Shown piece by piece: positions 12,533 through 23,906 of a DNA stretch of 63,431 bases. The position numbers and the translations under genes are program-made. The stretch is from Serpula lacrymans var. lacrymans S7.9. Taxonomy: Eukaryota; Basidiomycota; Agaricomycetes; Boletales; Serpulaceae. The stretch covers positions 2,012,681-2,076,111 of the forward strand of contig NW_006763298.1 of the NCBI RefSeq assembly GCF_000218685.1. Reading direction: 5' to 3'. The first letter of the stretch is position 1. Each line of letters opens with the position of its first letter. The notes beneath the pieces were generated by a model. It did no database searches, was not told where the DNA came from, and saw only the letters and a program-made list of their open reading frames with translations.

Positions 12533-13107
12533 CTTACACTCATACAATCTTGCCATTCCTCTACTAATGCCTTCTTCTCAGACATAGTACGCTTCACAGG
12601 AAATTTAACAGGAAATTTGACAGGTGATTCCATGCTAACCAAAACCACTGCAGGTTCAGCGTTCCTTCTTGCTGTCTGTCTCTCACGCCTGCGATGAAGC
12701 GTGTTTCTGACATCCGCTACATCATCGAAAGGACAAGGCAAAATGCTCTTGCCAGATAAAATTCTCTGACAACAAACATGCTTAAACAAGTACAATAAAC
12801 ACGAGCAATAAGGGTTACACACATGGGTACGGAGGCAATCACGAATCCATAGCTTTTTACAACACAATCCAATAGCAATACCATGAACCTCTGCAATTGA
12901 ACACAAATCAGCGATAGAAAAGAACTCGAAATCTTCAACAAGAGTGCACAAAGACGCAGTACTAACTACAAGATAATCCCCTTGTGGATACATGCGTCTC
13001 AAATCAATTATTTTCTCGTACATAGAATAGAAGTCAAATCTCTTGCGCAAACATTCACTAGACACAAATGAAGTACCATCCCCTGCCGTGAGTTCATTAG
13101 AAGACAC

Positions 13108-14007
13108 GTAAGGAACAGATTCTTATCACAAATTGCAAATCACAACAAGGAAGAGTTAAACATTAAATCAGTCACGCAAAGACAAAAAAAGAGCATTATT
13201 CACAGTCAGAATATTAGGGGCCAGGTGAAACCCATCTTCGACAGATACTGTTGGCAAAGATTCAGCTGCCACTTCAACACACATTTGTATTGGTTCTCAC
13301 ATAATTCTCACATGCCCACTTGAAAAGACGCCGCTGACGAGGAAGACGCAGCGCAATGGGAAATCATGATGACAATTGGTAGAGAAATGGCTGTGAGCCA
13401 GAGGACCCGAAAGCGATGTACAATTGCGCTAACATTCTCACGCCACAACTGAACCGTCAAATTTCTCGAGGGCAGGATTTATTTTGCCTTACCTTCTGGG
13501 CCAGGAAAAAGGTCCTTGGAAAATGCAGCGGACATTTGTGCTTTGGAAACCTGGAACCTACGGGTCCAGGAATTATTTTGGTATTATTAAAATTAAAACT
13601 GTAATAATACTGCAAGGTTTTTTTGACATTATTCTGGTATTATTTGGAATTTTCACGCCATAATCCCTCAGTTTTTTTAGTCCTCAAAGTGCAGTGTCTC
13701 ACAATGGCTATTAATACAGATTGGAAGTACTGTACAGCTGTGATGCCAGTGCCCTGGAGCGATTATACTTAGCGGCTATTTCCACCAATGGGGGATCTTA
13801 CCATGCTACTATAGCTAATAAGTTACGTTTTACAGCTCAGGTCGTGTCTTCATCACCGCGACTGCGACCGAATACCATCTATTCGGTTTAGCTAGTGTCT
13901 GTGATGAGTGCACTTATAAGGACCCTAAGGGTTGTGGACACCAACGTTTGTCTCATACACCCACTTGTCTTTACAGACAATCATATCTGTCGCTATTTTC
14001 TGAATCC
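13108..14007. other. Intergenic region between the Helitron remnant and the ABC transporter
   Basis: No gene is supported here. The segment is the 5' flank of the Helitron-like gene and the probable promoter region of the transporter. It is AT-rich around 13.57-13.68 kb, with a short near-repeat of 'tattattaaaattaaaactg' type. No Helitron terminal hairpin was recognised. Confidence 0.4.
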
Positions 14008-17000
14008 ATGTCGCTCATTTCCTCCTTATGCGTAAGCAAAGACCCACCCCCCCCAAAATCTTCACTTGACGAAGCAGATATCACACCTGAAGTGTCGGCT
14101 TCATGGCTGAGTCTTCTTTGGTTTGGGTGGATGACGCCTTTGCTGTCTTTGGGTCACATGCGACCTCTCGAGGCCACTGATTTGTACAAGCTTCCACATG
14201 AGCGTACGGCAGCTCAAATAGCAGACAAGATACTAGCATCGTTCGACGAGCGATGTAAAAGGGCTGACGAGTACAACGTACGGCTTACCCGCGGAGACAT
14301 AGGTCCTGGCTTGAAAGGTTTATGGTGGTCAGCGACAGGCAACCGAGTGGAACGGGAAAGACAGTGGAGGGAAAACGATGGCAAGCGTCAAGCAAGCCTA
14401 GTTTTAGCAATCAATGACAGTATCAAGTGGTGGTTTTGGTCAGCTGGAATCCTAAAAGTTATGGGAGATACTGCACAAGTGACAAGCCCGCTTGTTGTTA
14501 AGGCAAGTATCTCAAATACCATGTGATCGACCAGACACATTAAACTGGCTCTTGACAGGCTATCGTTATTTTTGCCACAGAGTCCTATGTCAGTCACTTT
14601 ACTGGCGCACCGGTGCCCTCTATCGGAGTGGGTATCGGCTTGTCATTCGTTCTCCTGGCTTTGCAAGTTGTCAACTCGTGGTGTACCCATCACTTTTACT
14701 ATCGCAGCATGTCAAGCGGGGTTTTAGTTCGCGGAGGGCTCATTGCAGCTATCTACTCGCGGTCCCTTCGTCTATCTGGTCGAGCTCGTTCCACCCTCAG
14801 CAATGGGAAACTTGTGAACCATATCTCTACAGATGTGTCTCGAATTGACTTCTGCCTCGGCTATTTTCACATGTCCTGGAGTGCACCCATCCAACTTGTT
14901 ATTTGCCTCATATTATTGCTCGTGAACCTGGGTCCTAGTGCACTGGCTGGCTTTGCGGTGTTCGTTGTGGTTACTCCTTTGCAGAGTATCTTCATGACTC
15001 GGTTATTCACGTTGAGACGAAGCAGTATGCAATGGACTGATAAACGTTCGAAGCTTCTTCAAGAACTGTTAAGTGGTATCAAAGTCATTAAATTCTTTGC
15101 TTGGGAGATCCCATTCCTCAAACGTGTATCTTCCTTCCGACGAGAAGAAATGGGGTGCGTTTATTCATTTAGATTGGATTTTCTATTCCACAAAACTGAT
15201 AACATGGCTGTCCAGGTACATCCGGTCCCTACTTATCGTTCGAGCAGGACTGAGTGCCATGGCTATGTCGTTGCCTGTCCTGTCCTCTGTCGTGGCATTT
15301 ATTACCTACTCGTTGGCAGGTCATACACTTAATGCAGCTATCATTTTTTCTTCGCTCGCGCTGTTTCAGCTGATTATGATACCATTGATGTTTCTACGTG
15401 AGTATTCCAGTCCTCTTCCCTGGTGCAAAGTTTTACGTGCTTTCTTTCTAGCAATGTCGTTGAGTACCATCACTGACGCCCATAATGCTGTCATCCGTCT
15501 TCGGGGCGTCTTCGAGGCTGAAATGTTGGATGAGACTGTGGTAATCGATAACGACTTGGACGTTGCTATCAGAGTACAAGGCGCTAGCTTTTCCTGGGAC
15601 AGCTCTCCCAAGCCTGGAGAACGAGGACAGCCTAAAGGTTCTAACCTGGAGGGGGAAAGCAAAACCCCTGCTCCCACAGCAGATGAAAACAACGATGACG
15701 AAGAGAAAATATTCAAGTTGACCGATATTGACTTCTCAATCCCGCGTGGACAATTGTGTGCCATTGTTGGTGCAGGTGAGTATTATGTGGTGGTTTTTTA
15801 ATATTCTCCAAGTACTCACATATTACTTTTCCTCAGTTGGAGCGGGTAAAACGTCCTTGCTGCAAGGTCTCGTCGGTGAGATGCGTCCAACAGCTGGCTC
15901 TGTTGCGTTTGGTGGCACCATTGGATACTGCGCTCAAACTGCTTGGATTCAGGTGAAAAAATAACCTCAACTCCTTTGACAGTATAATGACCATGTATAG
16001 AATACCACGATTCGTGAGAACATTTGCTTTGGGAGGCCATTCGAGGAACAGAGATACTGGAAAGCCATACGCGATGCCTGCTTGGAACCTGATTTGGAGA
16101 TGCTACCTAATGGTGATCTCACAGAAGTTGGCGAAAAGGTGCGTGCGTTTTCGCAAATTTAGAACGGGGCACTAACCATTGGTTCAATCAAAAATTCCCA
16201 AGGGTATTTCACTTTCTGGCGGACAAAAACAACGAATCAACATCTGTCGTTCTATCTATTGCGACACTGATATACAGATTTTTGATGTGAGCGCTGCGGA
16301 GTTTTTCCTATGTAATTATGTTCAATTATCACCTTTAGGATCCCTTGTCGGCTCTCGACGCCCACGTTGGAAAAGACGTGTTCCAGAATGTTCTTAAGGG
16401 AAATCTAGAAGGGAAAACCCGTGTTCTCGTAACGCACGCTCTTCATTTTCTCCCCCAAGTGGATTACATATACACTCTACTTGATGGCCGTATCGCAGAA
16501 CGAGGCACATATTCCGAGCTCATGGCAAATGATGGCGCTTTCTCCAAGTTTGTCTGTGAGTTTGGATCAAGCGACAAGTCCGACGATAGCGGTTCAAATA
16601 ACCAGGAAAAAGTAGAAGGTAGGAAAGCGAAAGGTCTTGAAAATGCAGTTCCAGGCAAAGCGATAATGAAGGAAGAAGAAAGGAATACAGGTGCTATTGG
16701 TAGTGCTATCTACGGAGAGTTCTTCCGAGCGGGGAACGGACTCATAATCGCCCCTCTATTACTTATTTCTGTGATTCTGATGGAAGGCTGTAGTGTTATG
16801 TCGTCATATTGGTACACAGCCTATTTACATGTGATCATAAATTGCTCTGCTCACCCATTATTTACATAGGCTTGTTTACTGGCAAGAAAGGTCCGTTATC
16901 GTGGAACGTATTTATGTCTACTTACATTTTTGAATAGGAAATGGCCACAATCCCAGGGTTTCTACGTGCGTCCCAATCGTCAGATGTGGAACCGAGGCTG

Positions 17001-19539
17001 ACTGATAGTTTTTAGATGGGCATATATGCTGGCATCGGTATTTCTCAAGCCTTGAGTAGCTTTTTAATGGGAACTACGTTTGCTTTTTTTGTCATTTACG
17101 CTTCACAAGCACTCCATGGTGTGAGTGCAGCGATTTTATTTGTCAACAGCCCTCATCGTTCTTGCTCCCCCAGAAAGCTATAAAACGCGTATTGTATGCA
17201 CCGATGAGCTTTTTTGAGACGACAGTAAGTAACCTATTTATTATCTACCTCTTTCCCCTGTTTCAACAAAACATATTAGCCACTGGGGCGCATTATGAAC
17301 CGATTCACCAAAGGTATATATCTTATAGACTCGGTGATTATCCTACTAATCGATAACGTAGACATGGACACACTTGACAATATGCTCGGAGGTATGTAGT
17401 CTCCCTGCTTGTATGTCACCGTAGTTAAAGCCTTACCACACATACAGACTCTATGCGACTGCTGGTTGCCACAGGCTCTTCAGCCCTAGGTTCTATCATA
17501 TTAATATCTGTCATTGTGCCGTGGTTCCTCATTGCGGTCGCTGCCGTTTCTGTATGTTACTTCTACGCCGCGCTGTTCTACCGTTCCAGTGCTAGGGAGC
17601 TCAAGGTATTTAATAAGTTCTTTCTGTATAAACCAATCATTGACAAATTCTTCCCTCTGTGTAGCGGCTTGGTCTGTGTGAACTCTTTCTTTCAGATTGC
17701 TTGTTTGTCTAATCTAATTCTCTTAGACGCTATCCTGCGGTCGTCATTATATTCTCACTTCTCTGAATCGCTCTCTGGTTTGACCACCATCAGAGCATAT
17801 GGCGAAATTGCTCGTTTCCAAGCGGAGAATGAGAAACGCGTGGACATCGAGAATCGGTGAGACACGAACTTTGTTGTTACCATCATACGAGCAGGCCTGG
17901 CTCATCATTTGCAGTGCATATTGGCTTACAGTGGCAAACCAGGCAAGTGGGATTATGTTCATTGGACGAACTAGCTGCCAACACTTTTTCCAGAGATGGC
18001 TCGGCATGCGACTTGACTTCCTTGGTACTGTGCTGACTTTCGTCGTTGCATTAATAACGGTAGCTACGCGGTTCAGTATCTCTCCCGCCCAGACTGGCGT
18101 GATATTATCATTTATTCTGTCAGTCCAACAAGTGCGTATATTTTTTTTGTTTTTCTCATCTTTATTCAACATGCTCTTTCTGAAAATTTCTAGACATTCA
18201 GTATCATGGTTCGCCAAACTGCAGAAGTAGAGAACGATATGAATGCAGTAGAGCGTATCGTACACTATGCTAACCAAGCAGAGCAAGAGCCTCCCCATCA
18301 GCTTGACGCATGCACTTTATCTACTCCATGGCCTTCGGAAGGACAAGTAGAGATGAAGGATGTTGTTTTGAAGTATCGTCCTGAACTTCCTCCGGTTCTG
18401 AAGGGCCTTTCAATGTCGATAAAACCTGGAGAGAAGATAGGGATTGTTGGCCGGTAAAATGTTTATATCTCTATCCATCATACCCTTTAGCTAATACTTT
18501 ACCAGCACGGGTGCTGGCAAATCGTCAATCATGACGGCCCTTTTTCGCATCGTGGAACTAGAATCTGGTTGTATATCGATCGACGGCGTTGATATATCTT
18601 CTGTGGGTCTGATGAAATTACGGAGTGGGCTTTCTATCATTCCTCAGGAAGCTGTGAGTTTGTTGCATATTTGATTCTCCTTGTATATTGACTGATGCGC
18701 CGTGTCCCTTGTAGTTCTTATGTGAGATTTTTCTGGTATACGCGTGTTCTCGTGACTTAATATCTGTATAGTTTCCGGTACACTGAGGTCGAATCTAGAT
18801 CCTTTCGAGTTGTACGACGATGCCAAGCTCTGGGATGCATTGAAGCGATCATATCTCGTTGAACCGTCGAAGGAATCACTGCCTGAAGACACATTGGACG
18901 AAAAAGCACCAGTTGCTCGGTTCAACCTAGACAGCCCCATCGACGAGGAAGGTAACAATCTTTCGGTTGGACAAGTGAGCTGTATTTCATTGTTTGAATG
19001 GCCAGCAATTGACTCATGGCTTTGTCTCGCAGCGATCCTTAGTCTCGTTAGCGCGGGCTTTGGTGAATGACACGAAAGTGCTCATTTTAGACGAAGCAAC
19101 GGGTATGCTTATCTCGAATACCTGATACCCTCATGACGTTGAACCTTCACCACCTTCACCAGCGTCTGTTGACTATGAAACCGATCGCAAAATTCAAGAA
19201 ACTATTATGACGGAATTCAAGGATAGGACGATATTATGCATTGCTCGTGTGTATTATCGTTTGCCTGTTATTAATCTATCCTCATGTTTTTTTTTGTCAG
19301 ATCGTCTACGTACTATCATATCATACGACAGAATATGTGTGCTTGATGGCGGCCGCATCGCTGTGAGTATCAGTTTCCGCTTATTCCTCATTTTCTCTAC
19401 TGAGCTATTATACCAGGAATTCGACACGCCAAGCACACTATATTCCATACCTAATAGCATATTTAGAGAAATGTGCGATCACTCTTCCATCTCTTTGGAC
19501 GATATTATGTTTGGGTCCAAAAGGATGGAAGTTGAATGA
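14008..19539 (+). CDS. ABCC/MRP-type full ABC transporter (YOR1-like, no TMD0)
   Basis: A multidrug-resistance-associated, ATP-driven exporter of the plasma or vacuolar membrane. Domains in order: TMD1 (from [17 protein letters not shown] to the helices ending [12 protein letters not shown]), NBD1 with Walker A VGAGKTS (about 15.84 kb), signature [11 protein letters not shown] and Walker B QIFDDPLSALD (about 16.3 kb), TMD2 ([31 protein letters not shown]), NBD2 with TGAGKSS (about 18.51 kb), signature [15 protein letters not shown], Walker [13 protein letters not shown] and H-loop IAHRLRT. About 20 exons splice in frame to a TGA at 19537-19539. Exon borders that read well include 14008-14502, 14559-15154, 15216-15397, 15452-15775, 15837-15952, 16001-16138, 16203-16286 and 16339-16811. 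The start at 14008 ([10 protein letters not shown]) is preferred; an in-frame ATG at 13948 is the alternative. No lesion was seen. NBD2 has SVGQ where NBD1 has SGGQ. The substrate cannot be read from sequence. Confidence 0.9.
14503..14558 (+). other. Probable GC-AG intron in the ABC transporter
   Basis: Exon 1 ends SPLVVK at AAG and is followed by GCAAGT, the usual context of a GC donor. The acceptor is TTGACAG and exon 2 resumes [10 protein letters not shown] in frame. A GT donor that keeps the frame was not found. Confidence 0.7.
18715..18721 (+). other. Probable 7-nt microexon in the ABC transporter NBD2
   Basis: After IPQEA an intron runs from GTGAGT to TTGTAG. The seven bases TTCTTAT are followed by GTGAGA...CTGTATAG, then TTTCCGGTACACTG. 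Only with this microexon does the conserved text [17 protein letters not shown] read in frame. Confidence 0.6.
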
Positions 19540-20105
19540 ACTATCGTCTACTACTTTTACCGGTCATTTACTCGTACACAAGTTATATATCAAATTTTCA
19601 AAATATGCGAGTCGATCGCTAGCAAGATACAGACATCTACTAGTATACTGCAATCATATTAATCAATCATATGACACCATCTGCTGTATATACTCGGGGT
19701 GTTGGGGGATATGTCATCACGCATCCAGCGATACGCAATTCTGTAATCCTACTAGCAAATACGGGATTTGAGATATCATCTGATTCTCTGGTGTTGAAAA
19801 ACAGAGATCAGTCCCACCATCATGCCTGAGCTGACAGGAATCTTTGCGAGTGACAGTAGCCGGTGCCTCGTGTTTCCCTCCCTTAGATTTCCGGTTATCC
19901 CTTTGAGTGAGTCTCTAAGGTATATTACTGCCAGCAGCAATATTAATAGCAAGGCTCTACGGGAAACATAGTCTCGAGAATTTGTGTGTCGCCAGACGAG
20001 GGTGTAATACGGTTTGAGCGAGGCGAAAATACGTACGGGCTCCTGCTAGAGATCAGGACAATCAATACTTCTAAACCTGGTCACCCAGGAATAGCACTGC
20101 GTGTT
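19540..20105. other. Intergenic region downstream of the ABC transporter
   Basis: Convergent 3' ends of the transporter (+) and the flavin monooxygenase (-). A short open stretch from the ATG near 19822 (MPELTGIFASDSSRCL...) was not recognised as a gene. Confidence 0.4.
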
Positions 20106-21887
20106 CTAAGGTTGTGACGCCAATTCCTTTAGGCGGCGTTCTGCCTCTGTCCATTCGCTCAAGGATCCTTCCTGTGCAAGCCAATCCCAGTTCTCATTGA
20201 TAGCATCTTTCAGCCGCGCAAGTCCCTCCTCTTCTTCTGACCGGTCCTTGCCATCGTAATACCCAGGCGCCACGAAGTCGTACATGTACCCGGTGCTAGC
20301 AGCTCTTTGAGAGATTTGTGTGGCAACCGGCAGTCGTATATCTTGGTATATACGAAGGACATCGGGTAGGTTAGACAGAGTTGTGAGCTCATGGGATAGG
20401 AGTCGGCCGAGAATAAAGGCATCCTGAATGACAACGTCATGAGTGCTGACTTCAGCTTGCTCGCTTTGCTCGTACCTCAATAGCCTGCCCTGCACCAGCC
20501 CCGAGATTGGGCGTCATGGCATGGCACTAAACGTCGCGGAGTGAGTGATATAAAGAACAAGCAAAAGGCAATTCGAAAACGATACATACCGCATCGCCAA
20601 TGATCGCAACGTGTCCCGAGGTCGAAATATGTAAATCATTCGTTACATGAAGCGCCCATTTGGATGGTCTCTCACAGCACTGATGTAACATTAGCCTGCA
20701 ACGCATCACCTGGACGAATTGAACGCCATACCTGAAGAATAGCCCTAACCTCGGGCTCAAAATCTTTGAAAGAGTTTAGAAGTTCCTGTTGTGATACATT
20801 AGAGACCCAGTGTCCTTCAATTTTTTTGCCGATATCTTCCACATTAGTGCAGGAAGCTGCTACGTTGATGAGGGTGCCCCGCAAAACAGGATAAGTTATG
20901 ATATGCTAACATGTAAAGAATGTCAGAATATCAATGTCAAGAAAGAATCGGAGGTGAATGCTGACTCTATTCTTGCCGCAGTACTGTTTATAAGATTCAG
21001 TTAGCATATCTTGAAAATGAGATCAAACGCGCGGTACAAACAAACATCATGTTCCCCGTAGCTGAACTCCCGGGGTAAAGTTTCTCCAATCTTTCAGTCG
21101 GAATCAGTGATCTGTAAACGACGGTTCCTGTCCATTTAGAATCAATATATTCTGACAAACGTTGAACATCGATTTCTGATGGACTGGTCTTTGCCAATCC
21201 TTCAAAGAGTGCTTTACGCGTAGCGGACCTAATCCCATCGGCGCCAATGAGTACATCTGCTAACGCCGTGCTCTTGTCCGAGAAGTGCAAGGTCAAGCCG
21301 CCAGAGTCGTCTTGTGTATAGGTTTTCAAGCGTTTCATAGTATGGATCGTACAACTTGGTGATAGATGTCGTACGAGGAGATTTACCAAGTCACGACGGT
21401 GAAGGTTGGTTGGGCTATCTAAACGTCCCCAGAGTTTTAATTCCAGCTAAAAACATGAGATGCTGTACTCACAAGTGAAGATTTGATCAAACCATTTGAT
21501 ACCTCCTTCAGGAATATCTGATTTTCGGAAAGAAGGGCCTGATGAGGAGAATGTGAGTTTGATGATCGCATCAAAGGTGGTGACTTACCATGACTGGCAT
21601 CAGGAGGGTGTGTAGTTACTTCACCTAGGTCGGAGTACAAGCCAAGTTCTATCATTATTTCTCGCGTCCTGCGCCAGACCGATATTCCGGCTCCTGTAAT
21701 GGTGACATCTGCCTGAGTCTCGTATAGATCAATGGGGACGTTCGAGTATTTTCCGAGAACAACTGCGAGTGTTAACCCGCCTACACCTGCACCACTGGTG
21801 ACAATCCAATTCAGTTACGAAGCTCCACAAAGGATTCTTGAAGAAGACTTACCAAATTGCTACTCGATACTTGGCAGTGGTAGACAT
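20106..21887 (-). CDS. FAD-dependent monooxygenase, salicylate-hydroxylase-like
   Basis: A class A flavoprotein hydroxylase family member; known relatives hydroxylate aromatic acids with NAD(P)H and O2 in the cytosol. Visible features: start MSTTAKYRVAI with a split dinucleotide-binding GAGVGG, LADVLIGADGIRSATRKAL (the DG motif) in the middle, and the FAD ribityl-binding HVAIIGDA followed by CHAMTPNLGAGAGQAIE, then DAFILGRLLSHELTTL and the end LKELASQP with TAG at 20106-20108. About eight exons join in frame with short GT-AG introns (for example 21785-21846 and around 20.45-20.5 kb). No lesion was found. The neighbouring exporter and P450s fit aromatic-compound metabolism, which is inference. 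The true substrate is unknown. Confidence 0.85.
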
Positions 21888-23260
21888 GGAAATCAAGTTC
21901 TCGGATACGGATGGAGACGGATTTCTTGGTGGAAGGAACTGGCTAGAGGTTGTACTAGTCATAAACTGGTCGCGTTTTATCCAATAATCTCCTCTGTATA
22001 TTGTATTTGAATCATGGCTGTGATCGGAAGCACTTTAGGTCATAGTGACCGTCACAGGGATGTCCAAATGAAACAAGGGGCAGATACCTTTGCGCTTTCG
22101 AGAGTTCCCACAGAGTGTCAGACGGACTCGGAGCTTTAGCCTTAATCCAGACTTTGGAGTAAAGACAATATAGTATGGTTTTGCAAGAGGAGTGGTATGG
22201 TGAGATGGACAAGATTAAAACGGCGACAAAGAGACCACTTTACTTGGTGGAGACCGATTTAGGGGAAGGCCGGAACCAAATTGCGGAACTAAATGAACAT
22301 ACAGCCGCACCGAAATCCCACTCGCAACTATCTCGCCATTCTTTTGCGGGAGATTGTATATATGACAGGTTTGCCTTTAGTCCCAATAAATCAGCTGGCC
22401 AAAATTGTAAGAGGCGGCAGTGAGAAGCGGACTTGACTGCGTGTTCCAGTCGTGTTCCGTGTGTGGCAAATCTGCAAGGGTCAACCGACAGGAACGAGAT
22501 CACAGAAAAAGATATTATGAATGATTGTTCTGACATGTAAAGCGTAGTAGTATGCATTGAATTGAGTACGTTTCTTTGTTTGGCCCGTCAACAAAGACTG
22601 AATACTAATTGCTACGGTCATCAAAGCAGGCAGAGCCCGAAAATGCATCCTTGGCCACTCCCGTATTTACTGACGTATTCCTGGTACCGTAGGTTACCAG
22701 GTCTCACATTCACAATTCGACACTGGAAATGGCACCGGTTGTTCGCACCGAGTATTTCGTTATGACTGTATGTTTCGCACGCCAATACTTGCACTTTAAG
22801 GTAGGGCTCACACACCACGTGATCTGTGACAACCTGTGACCCACTCAAATCCATGCTTGTTGTGACACTATTAACGGGACAGAGATAAGCGGAATCAAGC
22901 TGCAAAACTTTCGGTTTTGTGCGTGCCATTAGATATATACAAGAAAGTCACAGGTGATCATGTGACGTTAGTGCCTTAGCAGACGACTGAATCTTGTCAA
23001 TGCAATTCATGTCACTTTGATTCGAGCTCACATGCCCACTTCAATATCGTTGTCGGTGCCAGGGGTGCCCGGAGGGCGATGCTGTCAGTAATTTGGTCTG
23101 ACTGGGAAGACTACCACTCCCATCAGAATCATAGATCTATCCGATCTTCATATGATGGACCTGCAGTCCCGATTCAATATTGTCATCACATCAACGTACG
23201 CCTTCGACAGCCAAACGAGCCTACTCTCCGTCGGATTTGGGTCAAGGCATGGAGAAAAAT
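21888..23260. other. Intergenic region, no supported gene
   Basis: Several short open stretches on both strands have no recognisable domain. The first 150-200 bp are the likely promoter of the monooxygenase (minus). Nothing else was identified. Confidence 0.4.
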
Positions 23261-23261
23261 G

Positions 23262-23425
23262 GTCTCAAGGTCAAATATGGAGAATTTATGATGTACCCCA
23301 TGGCTGTCGAGAATCTCAACCCAGACAATTATCCTGATCCTCTGGAATAGGACCCTGCGCGGTGGGGTGATTCTTCGAAGTTGGAGCATGTCAATGATAG
23401 GTTTTGGATTGGGGTGTAGGTGACT
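23262..23425 (+). pseudogene. Possible cytochrome P450 exon fragment
   Basis: A plus-strand frame reads YGEFMMYPMAVENLNPDNY, PDPLE, a stop, then DPARW and KLEHVNDRF. This resembles the meander/PERF region of a P450 ('PDP..FDP.RW'). It is short, carries a stop and lacks the heme motif, so it would be a relic. It is unrelated in orientation to P450 A next to it. A chance match cannot be excluded. Confidence 0.3.
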
Positions 23426-23906
23426 TGACAATGTTTTTGTACTTCTACATCGCTGCGACTGATGGTGTTCATGACTAAGCTAAAACACCCTTGTCATGGA
23501 ATGCGGATCGCAAAATTCGACATGATGATTACCATCGCGCTCTTCCTCCACATGTTTTGAGTACTCGCGCGTTGACAATCACAGCAACCCCTTCCCCAGT
23601 GTTCCAGAGCCCGATCTCAGTGACCCACGTCGTATAATTCCCAAAGGAGAAAGCCGTTACAAGCAATGTAGACGAAGGTCGGAAAGTGTAGCTAAGCAAA
23701 TCTTGTGATTACTTTATGTCAGTCTTACGATTACTAGCAGTACAATTCAGATTTGCGCGCTGTGCTACTTTAAACATTCAACGTTTACCTGAGTTTTTCT
23801 TCATCCTTCAAAATACGACATTGGGAGAAGCACAACTTGAATCAAGAAAACAACCAATACAAATACACGCATTCCATTGGGGACACAGTACACATTGGAT
23901 CCTCAA

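Larger units (their letters stand above)
6465..13107 (-). pseudogene. Helitron-like Rep/helicase gene (DUF6570 + Helitron_like_N + PIF1), interrupted by three solo LTRs
   Basis: Running from 13.1 kb leftwards: a Cys-rich N-terminus; a DUF6570-like region (LGDLVMCKLCEHALVGQ...PKFALANFLYYG) at about 11.9 kb; FVTINPYDL near 10.2 kb; the Rep HUH motif in GRGTLHCHMLLWLEG at about 9.57 kb; the Rep tyrosine region YYVTDYITK at about 9.0 kb; the helicase Walker A GMGGTGKSH at about 7.43 kb; DEMSMVSP and VIFTGDFGQLKPV (Walker B/motif III) at about 7.1-7.2 kb. In-frame stops (for example before MAIEEDFKQEM at about 9.51 kb and near 8.12 kb) and frameshifts (near 8.53 and 10.36 kb) make it non-functional. 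Removing each solo LTR plus one target copy leaves the frame open across the junction. No Helitron termini were identified. Confidence 0.85.
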
